Source: Choanephora cucurbitarum (Eukaryota; Mucoromycota; Mucoromycetes; Mucorales; Choanephoraceae). From it: a stretch of DNA of 64,000 nt. Numbering within the stretch: position 1 is the stretch's first letter; every line of letters begins with the position of its first letter. Position numbers and translations under genes: made by a program. The stretch spans positions 434,001 to 498,000 of the forward strand of contig JAIWNI010000002.1 of NCBI GenBank assembly GCA_025331435.1, read 5' to 3'. Positions 50,935-62,689 of the stretch are shown here, piece after piece. The notes under the pieces were generated by a model that was not told the DNA's origin, made no database searches, and worked only from the letters and a program-made list of their open reading frames with translations.

Positions 50935-52521
50935 TTATCGAGACAAAAAGAACTTTTGAATTAAGGGTTGAATCTTGGAAACAGGGCCGATAGCTTCTAC
51001 TTTGCCACTATCGCTCTTATAAAATAAATAGTGTTCACCAGCCATAAATCGCTTTTTTACGGGGCTATTGGGGTTAGAAATGTTGTTGATGGCATCGTCA
51101 TAATCTTGAGGGCTGCCATAACATGTAGTGCCAGTGGGCGTTGTAACAAGTACTCGATCTGGCTTTGTTCTAATCTGTAATGTGGCTTTATCAATAAGAC
51201 ATACAGGCTTTGGATATTTACTGTTGGGCGAACTTGGATTTTTGAATAAGGAGCTGCTTGTTGTGTTGGTCCCAATTACAGGTGGTGCATTTAATCGATT
51301 ACTTGGCCCAGCATAAGGTGGCTGTTGTGGTATAGGACGTTGTCTTGGATCTTGTTGAGGTTGTCGTAATGGATTCGTATTGGCTCTTGGATCATGGTAA
51401 TTATAAGGTATTTGAGGTCCAGTAGGAATTTGTGTAGATCTTGAGGGAGAAGAAAACTCTGCAGGTGGATGTGATCGAGGACTGGCTGGTAACCGCTGGC
51501 GATGATCTCTTACTGGTGAAGAAGGAGCCATGACTGGAGAGCGTGGTTCAGCAGATGATCTTGGACTGACAGAAGGACTAGCAGACATGCGTGAATCGAC
51601 TCTAGATCGTTTTCTAGAGTGCTCGTCTGTTGAATGGTAACCGTATCTACTCTCATAGTCATTACGTGGTCTTGGTGAATCATATCGGCCTCTATGGTGT
51701 CTGTCTCTCTCCCTGTCTCTGTATCTGTCTCTTTCTCGATCACGTTCTCGATCGCGCTCTCTTTGTCGCTCCCTCTCTCTTCTCTCTTTTCTTCTTCTAG
51801 CTCGCTCAGGATCGTCGTCTGCTTCTGATGTTCTATCTTGAGTATCCACAACAACAGAACTCATTTCCTCTGCATGACAGTCTTCTAATTCCTTAAGTTG
51901 CTTGGCATGCTTTTGACTTAAAACTTCAAATCCGTCTCTGAACTTTTTCTTTAGAAAGAAGAAGGGAATTTGTCGAATGAGATTCGTTTTCTTGGGAGAG
52001 GAAGAACTTATTGACCATCTCTGCTTTAGTTTACCTGAATGAATTGTATTGCTTCTTCCCGTCTTGGGTCTTTGACTTTCCCCTGTTTAGGTTGTTCTAA
52101 TGCTGACAAGTCCAGATAGTTTTCAAAATGACTACCACGAACAACGATGGACAGGAAACTTGAGATGGCATCACTGTTCATAGCCAGAAAAGCAGAACCC
52201 TCAATCAGCTCACAAAAATTATCGTTGACAACTTCCTTGTGAACCTCCTCTTTGTGTCGTTTTGCAAATTCGCGATGAAACTGATGAAGTTCGTCAACTT
52301 GTTGTCTCACAAGACGGTTGTTTTCTCGAACATGCTTCTTCTTGAGGATGGCATGGATGCGCTTGGGATTAGCACTGCCTATAGGTGTGCCAGAAGGAAG
52401 AAAAAGTTCCTCATTACTAGCATGAATAAGTTTAAAAAACCTTGTCTTTATTTTTGGGAGTTTTATCTCACTTTATATCGTTTTCTTGAAACACCCAAAA
52501 TAAGTCTTCTCCAACTGGCAT
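50935..52521 (-). CDS. Unrecognised coiled-coil protein with Arg/Glu-Arg/Asp-rich region
   Basis: Three exons (52521-52472, 52416-52035, 51948-50935) give 481 residues. The N-terminal 170 residues are helical and charged (PKRIHAILKKKHVRENNRLV, then FAKRHKEEVHKEVVN). A run of RE/RD dipeptides follows, as in splicing and mRNA-processing proteins, then a Ser/Pro/Gln-rich disordered stretch. The end is a folded-looking segment of about 90 residues (KPVCLIDKATLQIRTKPDRV to AIGPVSKIQPLIQKFF). I do not recognise the family. A nuclear RNA- or chromatin-related role is only a guess from composition. The ATG follows a perfect TTTACAG, so a further upstream exon or 5'UTR intron is possible. It lies between RalGAP-beta and the SLC35F gene, all on the minus strand and closely spaced. 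Confidence 0.7.
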
Positions 52522-52688
52522 CTGTAAAGTAAATACAAAAAGAGAGAGAGAAAAAGAAAGAAAAGGAAAGAAAAAAAAGCAGTCATTGGAAGGGCAATGT
52601 TGCATGATGTACTGTATCAAAGAAAAACAAGTTTGACCGGAAATATGTTTAATGATAAGTTCTATACATAGCAGATGAAGGAGGGATA

Positions 52689-55600
52689 TTAGTTGGCTTT
52701 CTCAGTGAAAATATCAGTGTAGAACCTATACAGAGAAGTGTTAGTTGGCCAAATATAAGTTCTCATTTTGTCTTCTTACTCTGATAATGGCAGTTTGACT
52801 CTGTGACGATGAGCCATTTCTTCTATATATTCTTTTCGGATCACATAAGGTCTGGTGTATGTGTCAGTTACAACACGACATGCCTGATGTGCTGAAATTG
52901 CTGTACTTCTGACCATTGACCCTAATGCATGTCGACTGACTACAATACCATCTACCAAAGGACCAAAAATCTAATTGAATCAAATCAATCAATCAATATC
53001 GATTGTTAAAAAAACAAGAGGCATTACCAGTGCATTTTCATAGAGACGTTGACTTGCTAATAATGCTTGTGGCGTTGTATCGAATGAAGGTATCAGGATT
53101 CGAATCCAGTAAAGACTATCTGCACTATGTTTAAGTGGGTTGATAAAGATATAGACCATGGCTCTTGATTGTGGTGCACTGGATGTCTTGATTAATTTGG
53201 CAAGTCTCTTGTATTCTGATAGGTCTTCAATCCATATAACGCATACATGATCATCTGAAGAAACATCTTGGTGTACAGAGGATATTGTCTTTGGCACTTC
53301 ATCTTCTGAACCCGTTTCTTTCTTGGGTTCTTTCAGAAAGTAAGGGACATTCACTACAAACTCAACTGTGCGATCGGAATAATAGGGTATTTTGTCACTG
53401 AGAGTTTTGTCGAGTTTTCCTTTGTATCCTTTATGATCCTGAATGTCTATTGGCCAACCAAGACAATTGATGAACTGAAGAAACTGTTGGCTTAGAGCAG
53501 GAGGGGTCTCAACAATCTCTTTCCAGCTAGCATTTCCTGAGGTAGCATAATAAGCAGAGATAGAAATGCAATCACGTTCGTTCAATCGATCGAGTTTTTC
53601 CATTTCAGCAATCAGAGTTTCGTTAGAATGTAAGGGTGTGATGTGGTGTCTATTCTGAGGCAATAAGAACCCAATCTGTGAAAGGAACAGTCGAAAAGCT
53701 CGAGGCGAATCAGCATCCACATTTGAACAAGTAGGAGAAACTTGGTAAGTGTGCAGGAACCGAGATTCTGATTTACTGTTATTAGTCAAAGTATGGTCTG
53801 GATTGATCTGTTGCTCCATCAACGACTTGACTGCGTCCCATTGTCGCCAGCTATCAGAGCCAGGAACAAACACTTTATCAAGTGTTGGGAGCTCCTTTTC
53901 ATTGACGGCTGTTGCAGTAGGCACAGTCACTGGCTTTTGCGTTTTCTTAGCTTCTGTTGGCGGCTTAAGGAAAGTGGATGCTGTGGCTAACTGTTGTTGT
54001 TGTTGCTGTTGCTGATCGTTTGGTTGTATGTTTTTGAGGACATCCTCTTTGTATTTAGCTTCCATAGACCAAACATATCTACCAGTCGTATCTCGAATTA
54101 CTAGTACAATTGAAGGGATACTGTTCAAGAGCGTTTTGTCTTGAGTGTTTTTCTTTGTGTTGTCAATCAGAGTAAGAATGGTGCGCTTGTCAATCAAGAA
54201 GAAACGGATTGAGGAGGAAATAGTTTCTCTTTCAGATGCCAGCAACTCTTTGAGTTGCTTTGTGTCATCTATGGTTTCCTGCTTACTAAAAGCAACAAAC
54301 TGGCCCAAGTGATTGACAAGTTGAGACATGCAGTATTCAGCTGCCATACGTACAGCAACCTCTTCCTTTTTACGCACAGCGGAGCTATTACGAGAGTTTG
54401 GATTGCTGGTAGAAGAAGCTGCTTGTTGATTTGAATGATCTTGCTGATGAGATTTATTGCCACGAGGTGGTAATTGGAAGAGTTGTTTTGTAGGTGGGAA
54501 ACCAGTCTCACGTCGTTTCTTCTTTTCTACATTGACAGGCTCTGCTGATGTTGTGGATATAGCGTCCTCTCTTTCAAAGATAGTGATGCCCTTACTGAGC
54601 GTAGCAATCACAGCCTTATAACAATCGCGATCATCAATTATCCACTGACTGATCAAGATCCATTTGATCATACAGTCATAAGCCTGGACTATCAAAGGGT
54701 AGGTCTGTGCTAGTTTTCCGGCGTTAATCAAGGTATCTACATAGCGACTGAGGGCCAGTACCAACTCCCTTGCCACATTTTTGCTATCTCGTTTGACAAA
54801 GTCATATAGATCCACAAAGTCCATCAAGACATCAAAGGCAACAAGGGTCACATCAGCAGGCAGTTGCATAGTCAAGATTTTTTCTTGAATAAGTTTGACG
54901 ACAGTGCCAACGAGACCTGGACAGAATGGTACGTCTTCGATAACGTATACATTAATTAGATGAAGGATATATCTCATGTTATAGGAAGATGTTTCAGTAC
55001 GAAGAGATTTCAGCAAGACTTCTAGTATGTAGAATTTGAGCTATCCATCGAAAAAAGAAAGAAAATTAGTTTACTTGTAGAGTTCTACATGCTCCTTCCT
55101 TCTCCTCTCATGTTCATTATGCTTTACAGACAAAAATGGCTTGTCATCTTCCTTTTGTGATGGAGACGCATATAGTACTCGAATCTAGAAAAAGAAATAT
55201 GTTAAAATTTGCTGTTCTTTCTTTTCTTCTTCTACGCACGATATCCCCTTCCTTTTTTTTCCACTCCTCCCTTCTTCGACAGAATAAATGAATAAAAAGA
55301 AAAAAAAAAACTGCATACTATCATTTTCTATCCACTAACCAACTGTGTAACTAACTGTTCTTGTTCACCTACCACGGAGACATTTTCCGAAGGAGTTATG
55401 CTGCTATCCGAAGAATCCCAGTTGAACTTTCCAAGTTCTATCTTGTCAAAATGATTGGGTAAGCACATAATAGTGCTTAATACTTTGATAGCAGCAAGCC
55501 TTAGGTTATCAATAGAGACCTGAGTTTTACATTCAAATTTCATCTTGGGTAACACCATTTTGATGGCAGACATAAAATCAGGTACTAGCATACGAACACC

Positions 55601-57258
55601 TTCCAAATCGGTTGCAAATAACTCTGTGCATGACAAAAGAATGGTAGGTAAACAAGCATCTGATTTAAGGCCAGTGATCAAAGCAGCATAAAATCGTTCA
55701 ATATAAGTTCGCAGAAAAGGTTGGCGTTTCTGAGGTTTACAAAAGATATGGCAAAGAGTCGCTATAGACTCTGCACAACCACGTTGAGCATCTGGATCTG
55801 CACTCTCAGCTCGAGATGCTGCATCAAACAAATAAGTACCAAACATATTCAAAAGAGTATTGCCATCAGGCGAATTCATCATGCTGGTATGTTCACTGTC
55901 TCTTTCGCTTCTGTCCTGTTGATTGGAACCACTTAAGGTCGAGTTAAGCGTATCCACAAGGTTGCCAATACCCAGCATAGCCAATGTGAAGTTGTTGCTA
56001 GGCAGTTGGAGTGGATGAGGTATCAAATAGATGATACGATGCCAAGCATAATGAGCAAACTCATTCGGCAGTTCTAATCTCACATTGGGTCCGTTCACAA
56101 ACACGCCTTCAACCTTCTCTTGTTCTCCATACACTAATTGCTGAACATACTCTGTGAGAGCCAATGAAGTTGCATTCCATTGTTGAATAGCCTTGGAGCG
56201 GTGAATCCATCGACCAAAGCAACTCTTGAGGATATCCCACATATTGACATCCATTATGTTTGATCGAAGCCATAGCTCAAACAAGACCTGAAGCAAACTA
56301 TCACAAAGTTCATCTGCCATATTGACCACTCCCAAATTAGTAGTATCACCCACAGGCTCCTTAAGCAAACAATCAGTGATACCCAACATGACCTTGAGCA
56401 TGACGGCCCAAGTGTCTGCAGACATCTCAAGTGTTCTGCCTGCCATAGCAAACACACGAAGCGATTTCTTGCAAAGATCAATATGCCGTTGAACCAGTTG
56501 AGCCAATGTCTCCTTAAGTGCTGTATGGGGTGTAGATGAATTCCCACTGGTATTTGAAGATGTACTGGGAATAACGGTAGAAGCTCCCGTCAATGCATTC
56601 GTATTTGAGGTAGGCGTAGATGTGCTTGTGGGAGGATTGAAGGTGATAGGCACGATACCACCATGCGCGCTTACGGGTAGCATGTTGATATGAAAAGATC
56701 CGCTTGTTTTCGGAGGTAGTATATGCGATTTATCGTGACTGAGATTTGTGTTATGCGTCGTGGTATGTGTGGTGGTATAGTTGCTGTTAGGAGGTGAAGA
56801 AGAACTGTTTCGAACAATGCGAGGCTGAAACAAAAGTGAGAATTGATGAAAGATAATCTGATAAAAGTCTTGTTCCAAGCCTTCCTGCGTAACAGCTGCA
56901 GGACGCGCTTGAGTCTCAAACAGCCAGCGAGAATAGATATCAACATCGTCGCTTGTGATGGACATGTCTTCTAATGGTAAGTTGAATCCTTGCCCTATCA
57001 CCTCCATAAACCATTTGATGTGAGCTGGCGAAGAAAAGATGGAAGGATCGGGTGGTTGTTTTCCTGATGGCGGATGTAGGTAAGTAGTGATCTCTGATAT
57101 TAATACTCTTCGTATAGACAGTGGAAGTGAACCAAGAATATTGGTCTCTAAACACAAAAACAAGGCATTAGGGGTGATAGATAGACAAGTAACTCAACTA
57201 AGCATTTACGTGTATCATGCTGTAATAAACGAAGCTGTGCTATCCAATCCAGAAACAT
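52689..57258 (-). CDS. Ral GTPase-activating protein beta-subunit homologue (RapGAP domain)
   Basis: Six exons (57258-57210, 57147-55340, 55184-55089, 55040-53028, 52970-52780, 52725-52689) give 1,397 residues, near the length of animal RalGAP-beta. The start (MFLDWIAQLRLLQHDTQTNI) and the conserved block around VMLKVMLGITDCLL and LLQVLFELWLRS match its N-terminal half. The C-terminal quarter is a Rap/Ran-GAP-like domain: FRLFLSQIGFLL, RDCISISAYY, GWPIDIQDHKGYKGKLD, PYYSDRTVEFVVNVPYF and ALIFGPLVDGIVVSRHALGS. RalGAP-beta scaffolds the catalytic alpha subunit, and the complex acts on Ral/Rheb-class GTPases linked to TORC1. A polyglutamine run and disordered linkers lie in the middle. The small exon 55184-55089 uses a GTAGAA donor and could be spliced slightly differently. 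Confidence 0.88.
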
Positions 57259-57906
57259 AAAGAAAGAAACCAAGGTATTTTGTTGTCAGGTCCGTCTGCG
57301 TTGTAAGTTTGTGAGAGAGTATATGCTGTTCAAAGCAAGAGAAAGAGAAAAAAAAAGAAATGCAAATGAGTTTGAATGGTTCACTGGAGTTTTAAATAAA
57401 TAAGGTACAACTCAATTGTTTCTCGAGACAAAGAGAAAGCAAGTGCTTGTTGCGTGTATGTTGGGTTGGCTTCAAATTTATAAAAGCAACAGCTATTCCA
57501 ACAACAGATGATGTGGTTTTTGTTCAAGAGAAAAAAAAAAAGAGCTTCTACATGTTATAGGGAAGCTGTATCAAAAATCTAAACATAATAGTCCTTGCCC
57601 AAATACAAAAAAAAAAGAAATAAAAACCAAAGATGCAGATGTACACTAACAATAAATGGAGAGCATAGACTAATTGACAATAAAGGAATTAATCTTTCTT
57701 TTGTATGCTTAAAAAGAAAAAAAGAAAAAAGGTAGTTTATTAAATAATTGTAAACACACAAGTGAGAAAGACATGAAGTTATGACAAATATATATATATA
57801 TTTATTTATTTTTGTTTCTTGATACAAAGCTTTATAGAAGTAGATGAGCCTTTGGGAGTTTTTTTTTTCTTTGGTCAAACTACTGCCTCCCCCCCCCAAG
57901 ATCTAA
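57259..57906. other. Intergenic, no gene seen
   Basis: Upstream flank of the RalGAP-beta gene. It contains A-rich runs and a short TA microsatellite near 57788-57800, and ends in a C homopolymer at about 57890-57898. Confidence 0.45.
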
Positions 57907-58101
57907 AGAGTCCCAATAATCCAAACAGTCCCAGTAACCCCGACCGCCTACCTTGAACAGGACAAGAACCGCACAGCAATCACCCCCACCGCAGAGAATG
58001 CTCTGACGAACAACCTACTACTACCGAATCCCCCCACATACCAAGCCTTCCGCATGGCGATTCTGTTTCCCCCCAGTCCCGCAGTATCTCCAGAAGCATA
58101 A
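57907..58101 (+). pseudogene. GC-richer coding relic
   Basis: An open frame of 64 codons without an ATG start, including TAYLEQDKNRTAITPTAENA and PPTYQAFRMAILFPPSPA. Its base composition (C-rich) contrasts sharply with the AT-rich surroundings. It looks like a fragment of a mobile-element or transferred coding sequence, but I cannot name the source. Confidence 0.35.
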
Positions 58102-58258
58102 GCACGGAAAAATCATAAAAAGTAGGCTTCAGAAGAAGACCATTGTGTCAGTCCTGGTAAACCAAGACAACAGAGAAACAATATATAGAGGTACCAAACG
58201 AGTAGACTGGCCAAACCAGTGAGAAATAACAGTATGTGGATACTATATAAAAAAAAAA

Positions 58259-58343
58259 TAGTATGTGCATATACTATATGAATAATATGTGCATATACTA
58301 AATGAATAGTATGTGCACATACTATATGAATAGTATATGTGAG
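58259..58343. repeat. 24-bp tandem repeat with internal palindrome
   Basis: Units TAGTATGTGCATATACTA plus TATGAA repeat at 58259-58282, 58283-58306 and 58307-58330, with a partial fourth copy and a degenerate one before (58230-58250). Each unit is internally palindromic (AGTATGTGCACATACT in the third copy). Confidence 0.85.
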
Positions 58344-58429
58344 AAGGGGAGCTTTCGACTTACACCACAAAGTGTCTAACAAGAAAGTGAGTACTTTGGA
58401 GATCAACCAGAGGCATCCAACTTGATATG

Positions 58430-58785
58430 AGAGAGACCCGCGTTCGTAGGCGCCGCCAGAGACATCCCCCTTGGTAGAGGCAATCGCCGATTGGTTCAAG
58501 CCTGCCAAGATAGGACGACCAGAGTCACCAGGACCGCCAGGATTACCAGGACCCTAACGTCTTGAGGTTGCAACCTTCCCTTTTGTTTGCTTCTTGTGGG
58601 GAAGGCGCGTGGGAGGCAAGTGGAAGGCAAGTGGGCTTTGGTTTTGACGCTTTGTTAGAAAGTTGCCCACTTGCCAGGGCTGAAAGGATTTCTTCTTTTT
58701 TTCTTGTGACAAACATTTTTGCTTTGGTTGTTGAAATGCTTTGCTTGTGCTTGCTACCGTAGCATAAGTACTTGCTGAACACCAC
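58430..58785 (-). pseudogene. GC-richer minus-strand coding relics
   Basis: Two short minus-strand segments read like protein: a Gly/Pro-rich collagen-like piece followed by SAIASTKGDVSGGAYERG (about 58430-58560), and KAKMFVTRKKEEILSALASG (58543-58785). They are in different frames, lack a gene structure, and share the raised GC of the neighbouring relic. I treat them as possible remnants of a mobile element. Confidence 0.3.
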
Positions 58786-59064
58786 AACGTTCTTGTAGTA
58801 GACCAGTCTTGATTACAGTAAATGGTGGCCTAGACGCGCTTACTTGAAATGAGGCTTGCAAACCATGACAGGACAGATTCTTGACTACTTTAATCGTTGG
58901 CTAACCAGAGTAAGAGATTTTTCCAGGTAAGATGAGGCAGTCTTGCACCAAGTAAGTGTTGTTTCTTGTTGGCTCATACCTATACGAACAAGAAAAAAAA
59001 AGTCAATCAAATGAACAAAGTCAAAAGTTTATCAGTACTTACTTTAACATAGACGTGCTTCCTG

Positions 59065-59265
59065 ACTTGAGTTCTTGACATTTTTTTTCTTTTAACCAGA
59101 GTCTTTGACTATTTTTTGGCTTGAGTTTTTGACATTTTTTTTTTCTGAGAGTTCTTGACATTTTTTTTTTCTGAGAGTTCTTGACATTTTTTTTTTGACC
59201 AGAGTTTTTGACCAGAGTTTTTGACCAGAGTTTTTGACCAGAGTTTTTGACCAGAGTTTTTGGCT
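59065..59265. repeat. Two adjacent tandem arrays: TTGACATTTT-type and 13-bp GACCAGAGTTTTT
   Basis: From 59065 to 59196 the block GAGTTCTTGACA plus a T-run and CTGA repeats about three to four times. From 59197 to about 59261 the 13-bp unit GACCAGAGTTTTT repeats five times almost perfectly. The arrays share the TTTGAC core, suggesting one evolved from the other. Confidence 0.85.
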
Positions 59266-59429
59266 TGTTGTTTTGGTTTGTGTATGAAAATAAGATAGAC
59301 TGAAAGAGAGATAAAGAAGAGAAAAAAAAGGGAGCATGAGAAAAACTCACGTACTTAAGAAAAAAAAAAAAGATAGGGGTGTTGGTTAGTTGATCAAAGG
59401 AAAAGACTGATCCCATGGTGATTTCAGCT

Positions 59430-61560
59430 GACGTGTGTCACCATGATTCCTTCTTTTACCTTCACCTCTCTAAAAACTATTTTCTTTCATTTTGTATGAA
59501 TCCTATATTCTTTGTCGTTTTGTAGAAGGTGTAAACTGTATATTCTATATGGCAACTACTAGAATCTTTGGCGACCACACTCCACCTCAGCTTACTAACT
59601 CGTCTCTCCCCCCCAACCGCGGCACTATCGCCTAAAAAGGTATCTCTCAAAGGGTCTCTAAGGATCGTTTGTTTGTATTATTACATAAGGATTACACTTT
59701 ACTGACATTAAAAAAGAATACTACTGCTATCTATACCCTTGAACCTCTTTTCTACCTACTAGAAGCTTTATCCTCAGGCAATTCAGTTCTGGACATACGC
59801 TCGAATTTACTCCTGTGTCTACAAAGTGACAAAGTACATCTACTATTGCTAAAGATAAATAACTATTCGATTTTTCTAGAATTGGTCATTTGTTGTTTAG
59901 ATCCCATGAAAATTGATTTTTCATGTGATTTGCTTTTCACTTTTAAAGCTCCATGTTATCTGTTGCCTAGACCCGATTTCAATACCATCGCCTATCTCTC
60001 TTTCCTTTTTAGTACAGCGATTTTTATTTTTTTGCAATATAGATAGTACAAAGATAAAACTCTATTATGATTTTAGGTTTACAATACCCATTATACTTTC
60101 CTTTTATATCAAATTGGGCAAACACATGAACTGCATGCCGTATGCATTATGATGCAGATACATGATAATGAACGGTCTTGTATCATATCTGACTCTCTTC
60201 ATCTCGATAGTTCTTTTTTTTTTTTCTTTTTTTAGGGAAAGATACTGAATTCTGATTGGCTCAAGAAACAGGACCCAGCAAAAAAAAATATGGTTACTGC
60301 TTTTGAATGGTTTATGCTGATTTATTGTTCATGAATACAATGAAAATAGCGTCCTTACCATGCCAATTCTAGATAGCTAGTTATTAAAGAAAGTAAAAGA
60401 TCAAAGATAAATTAGTGGTGTCGATATGAAAAAGAAGTAACAAGATTATTGACATTTGACAGCTGCATTCATAAAAAAAAAAAAAAAAGAGTGTGCCTAA
60501 AAAAAAAGCGTGTTTTGGTTTTTTTGGAGAAATCCAAGATTGGCAGAGAAAAAAAAAAGAAGAGCGATTTTCGCATCGCGCCTTTTTTTTTTCCCTCATG
60601 CAAAGAGCGTGTCTTTTTTCTTTTAGAAAGAAAAAAAAAGCCAAAGATTGATTACCCTTTTTTTTTTTCAGACTACTCAAGATAAAGGGAAATAAAAAGT
60701 GATGATAATCATGAAGTTATCTGACTATCAAACAAATGTCTAAAAGTTAAAGAGGAGTTTGGCTGTCAAAATAAAGTTGGCATTAATATACATTCCCTCT
60801 GCTTTCTTTTTTCTTTTTCCTTTACATCAAGCATACACTAGAACAAGATAATGATGCTAAACTCTGATTGGATAACTACTTTAGCCCTCTTTTTTTTGGT
60901 ATTTATAACATGCGCGTTAAAATCTTTTTTTTCTTTTCTTTTCTTTACAAAAAAAAAGAATCAATTCATTTCTTGGCAAAGCATCACTTCAATCATATCA
61001 AAAGCAAGTATCCAAACACTCTTCTTTAAACGAAATGTTACTCACCATACTTCTTTTCTTTAGTCTAGATTCTTCCAAGCTTACCAATACATCCCTTGTG
61101 AATGCGCCTACTTACTGTGTCTTTCAAGTCAAGTCTCTTCTACTTTGGTTGTCTCCTATGAACTTGTACAGGTTGAGAACAAAGGCTGATGCTGCCTTTC
61201 ACACTCCAATAGAGGCGAATTACTGTCATAGGCTAGTCCCTTCTTCAGACGACTCCTCTGTTATCGATAGACCAGGAAGCACTCATAGTAAGGAAAGGCA
61301 AACAAGCGCCCTGGTCTGATAGCAATCCATGTGTGAGTACTTTGGGGTTGTGGATAGGGAAGTAGGTGCAGACATACTTGTACAATTCCCGTTAGCTGAC
61401 TGATAAGTGTTTACCAGGAAGTGAGAAAGTGCGAACAGAACTAAGCTTTTTTTTTCTTTTAACAAGAAAAAAAGGCTTATCCTCTGCGTTCTCCTCCTTG
61501 TCTTGTCTGCCATGTGTCTCCGCTACTGATGAACATCTCAAACTCTGTCTAGAACTTTCT
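59430..61560. other. Low-complexity region without a supportable gene
   Basis: Dominated by long A and T homopolymers, notably 60470-60670. Open frames such as 59669-60046 are AT-rich. A short frame at about 59550 begins MATTRIFGDHTPPQL but stops after 28 codons. Confidence 0.4.
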
Positions 61561-61577
61561 ATTTCTCGGTCCATGGC

Positions 61578-61730
61578 TATCTCTACTGCGTCTCTACTGT
61601 GTCTCTACTGTGTCTATACAAGCTATTTTTACTGTGTCTATACAAGCTATCTCTACTGTGTCTATACAAGCTACCTTTATTGTCTCTATACAAGCTGCCT
61701 CTATTGTCTCTATACAAGCTACTTCTCTTG
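61578..61730. repeat. 24-bp tandem repeat, ACTGTGTCTATACAAGCTA type
   Basis: About five copies of a 24-bp unit (consensus TCTACTGTGTCTATACAAGCTA plus two variable bases), preceded by shorter TCTCTACTGTG copies from 61578. The later copies drift to TTGTCTCTATACAAGCT. The 24-bp period keeps all frames open across the array. Confidence 0.85.
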
Positions 61731-62689
61731 CCTACTGTTTCTGCTACTATTATGCCCAGCTACTATTACTATATTATTCTCTTATAACTGTATCCATTAA
61801 TCACTTATTCTTATTGTGTCTATATCAATCATTTCATTTAAACTGTCACCATCTTCATTACTTGCCTAAACAAATAAATCGACTTCTTGCTGGCATTAAC
61901 CCCTTACACAAAAATAAGCCTTTGACTTTATTCAAACTAAACAATGAAACCAGAGCACGGTAAAATAGTGACATTTAAGATGCTACATATCATATCAACT
62001 TCATTCCTTTTGATCTACATAAACCAAAGCATTCATAGTTTTCTTTTTGTTTAGACGCGTACTTCAAAATGCTCACAACTCGGAAAAAAACTTATCATCT
62101 CAACAACAGTCATGACTTGCAAAATAAGCAACTAATTATTAATAATCTTAGATATCAAAGAAAGGCTACCTCTAGAAAAAAAAAGATGAAATTCATCACT
62201 TTTGAACACCTAAAAATAAGCTTTTATCTCTCACTCTGCTTTTTTTTTCCATCATCAATTGTAATACAAACGAGTGTTTCTTGTATTGTCCCAAATGCCT
62301 GTATCAGCAGTAAAGTCTATTTTATTCATGCATTTTGACAGATAAACTCCTCTTTAATAAAGAAGAAAAAAATTAAAATAAAATAAACGAAAGTGATACA
62401 ATGTCAATGATAACTTACCCCGCTGCTTTTGGTTTCAGAACATGATCTTCTTAAGGAATAGGTTCAAAGCAATGACACTTTAAGCCATATAAGCTTTGGC
62501 TTATTTCTTGTTTTATTTTTAGGCATGCGAGTATCTCATCTAGCTATGATTGGAATGCACTCATTAGATAAACTCTTGCTTTTCAATGTAAATATATTAC
62601 TACTCTGTTAGCTCAAATGCGTTATTTTTGAAGCAATTCTGTAACTAAAACCTCTCTTTGTTTTCATAACTGAAAAAAAAAACATAAAC
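61731..62689. other. AT-rich spacer, no gene seen
   Basis: No supportable gene; several short frames are AT-rich. The sequence up to the candidate broken gene at the right edge has A-runs and no clear signals. Confidence 0.4.

Noticed and set aside
60384..60685. Overlapping Lys/Phe-rich frames on both strands
   Set aside because: They are translations of long A and T homopolymers.
61035..61319. 94-codon plus-strand frame beginning MLLTILLFFSLDSS
   Set aside because: The signal-peptide-like start comes from T-rich sequence; nothing downstream resembles a domain.
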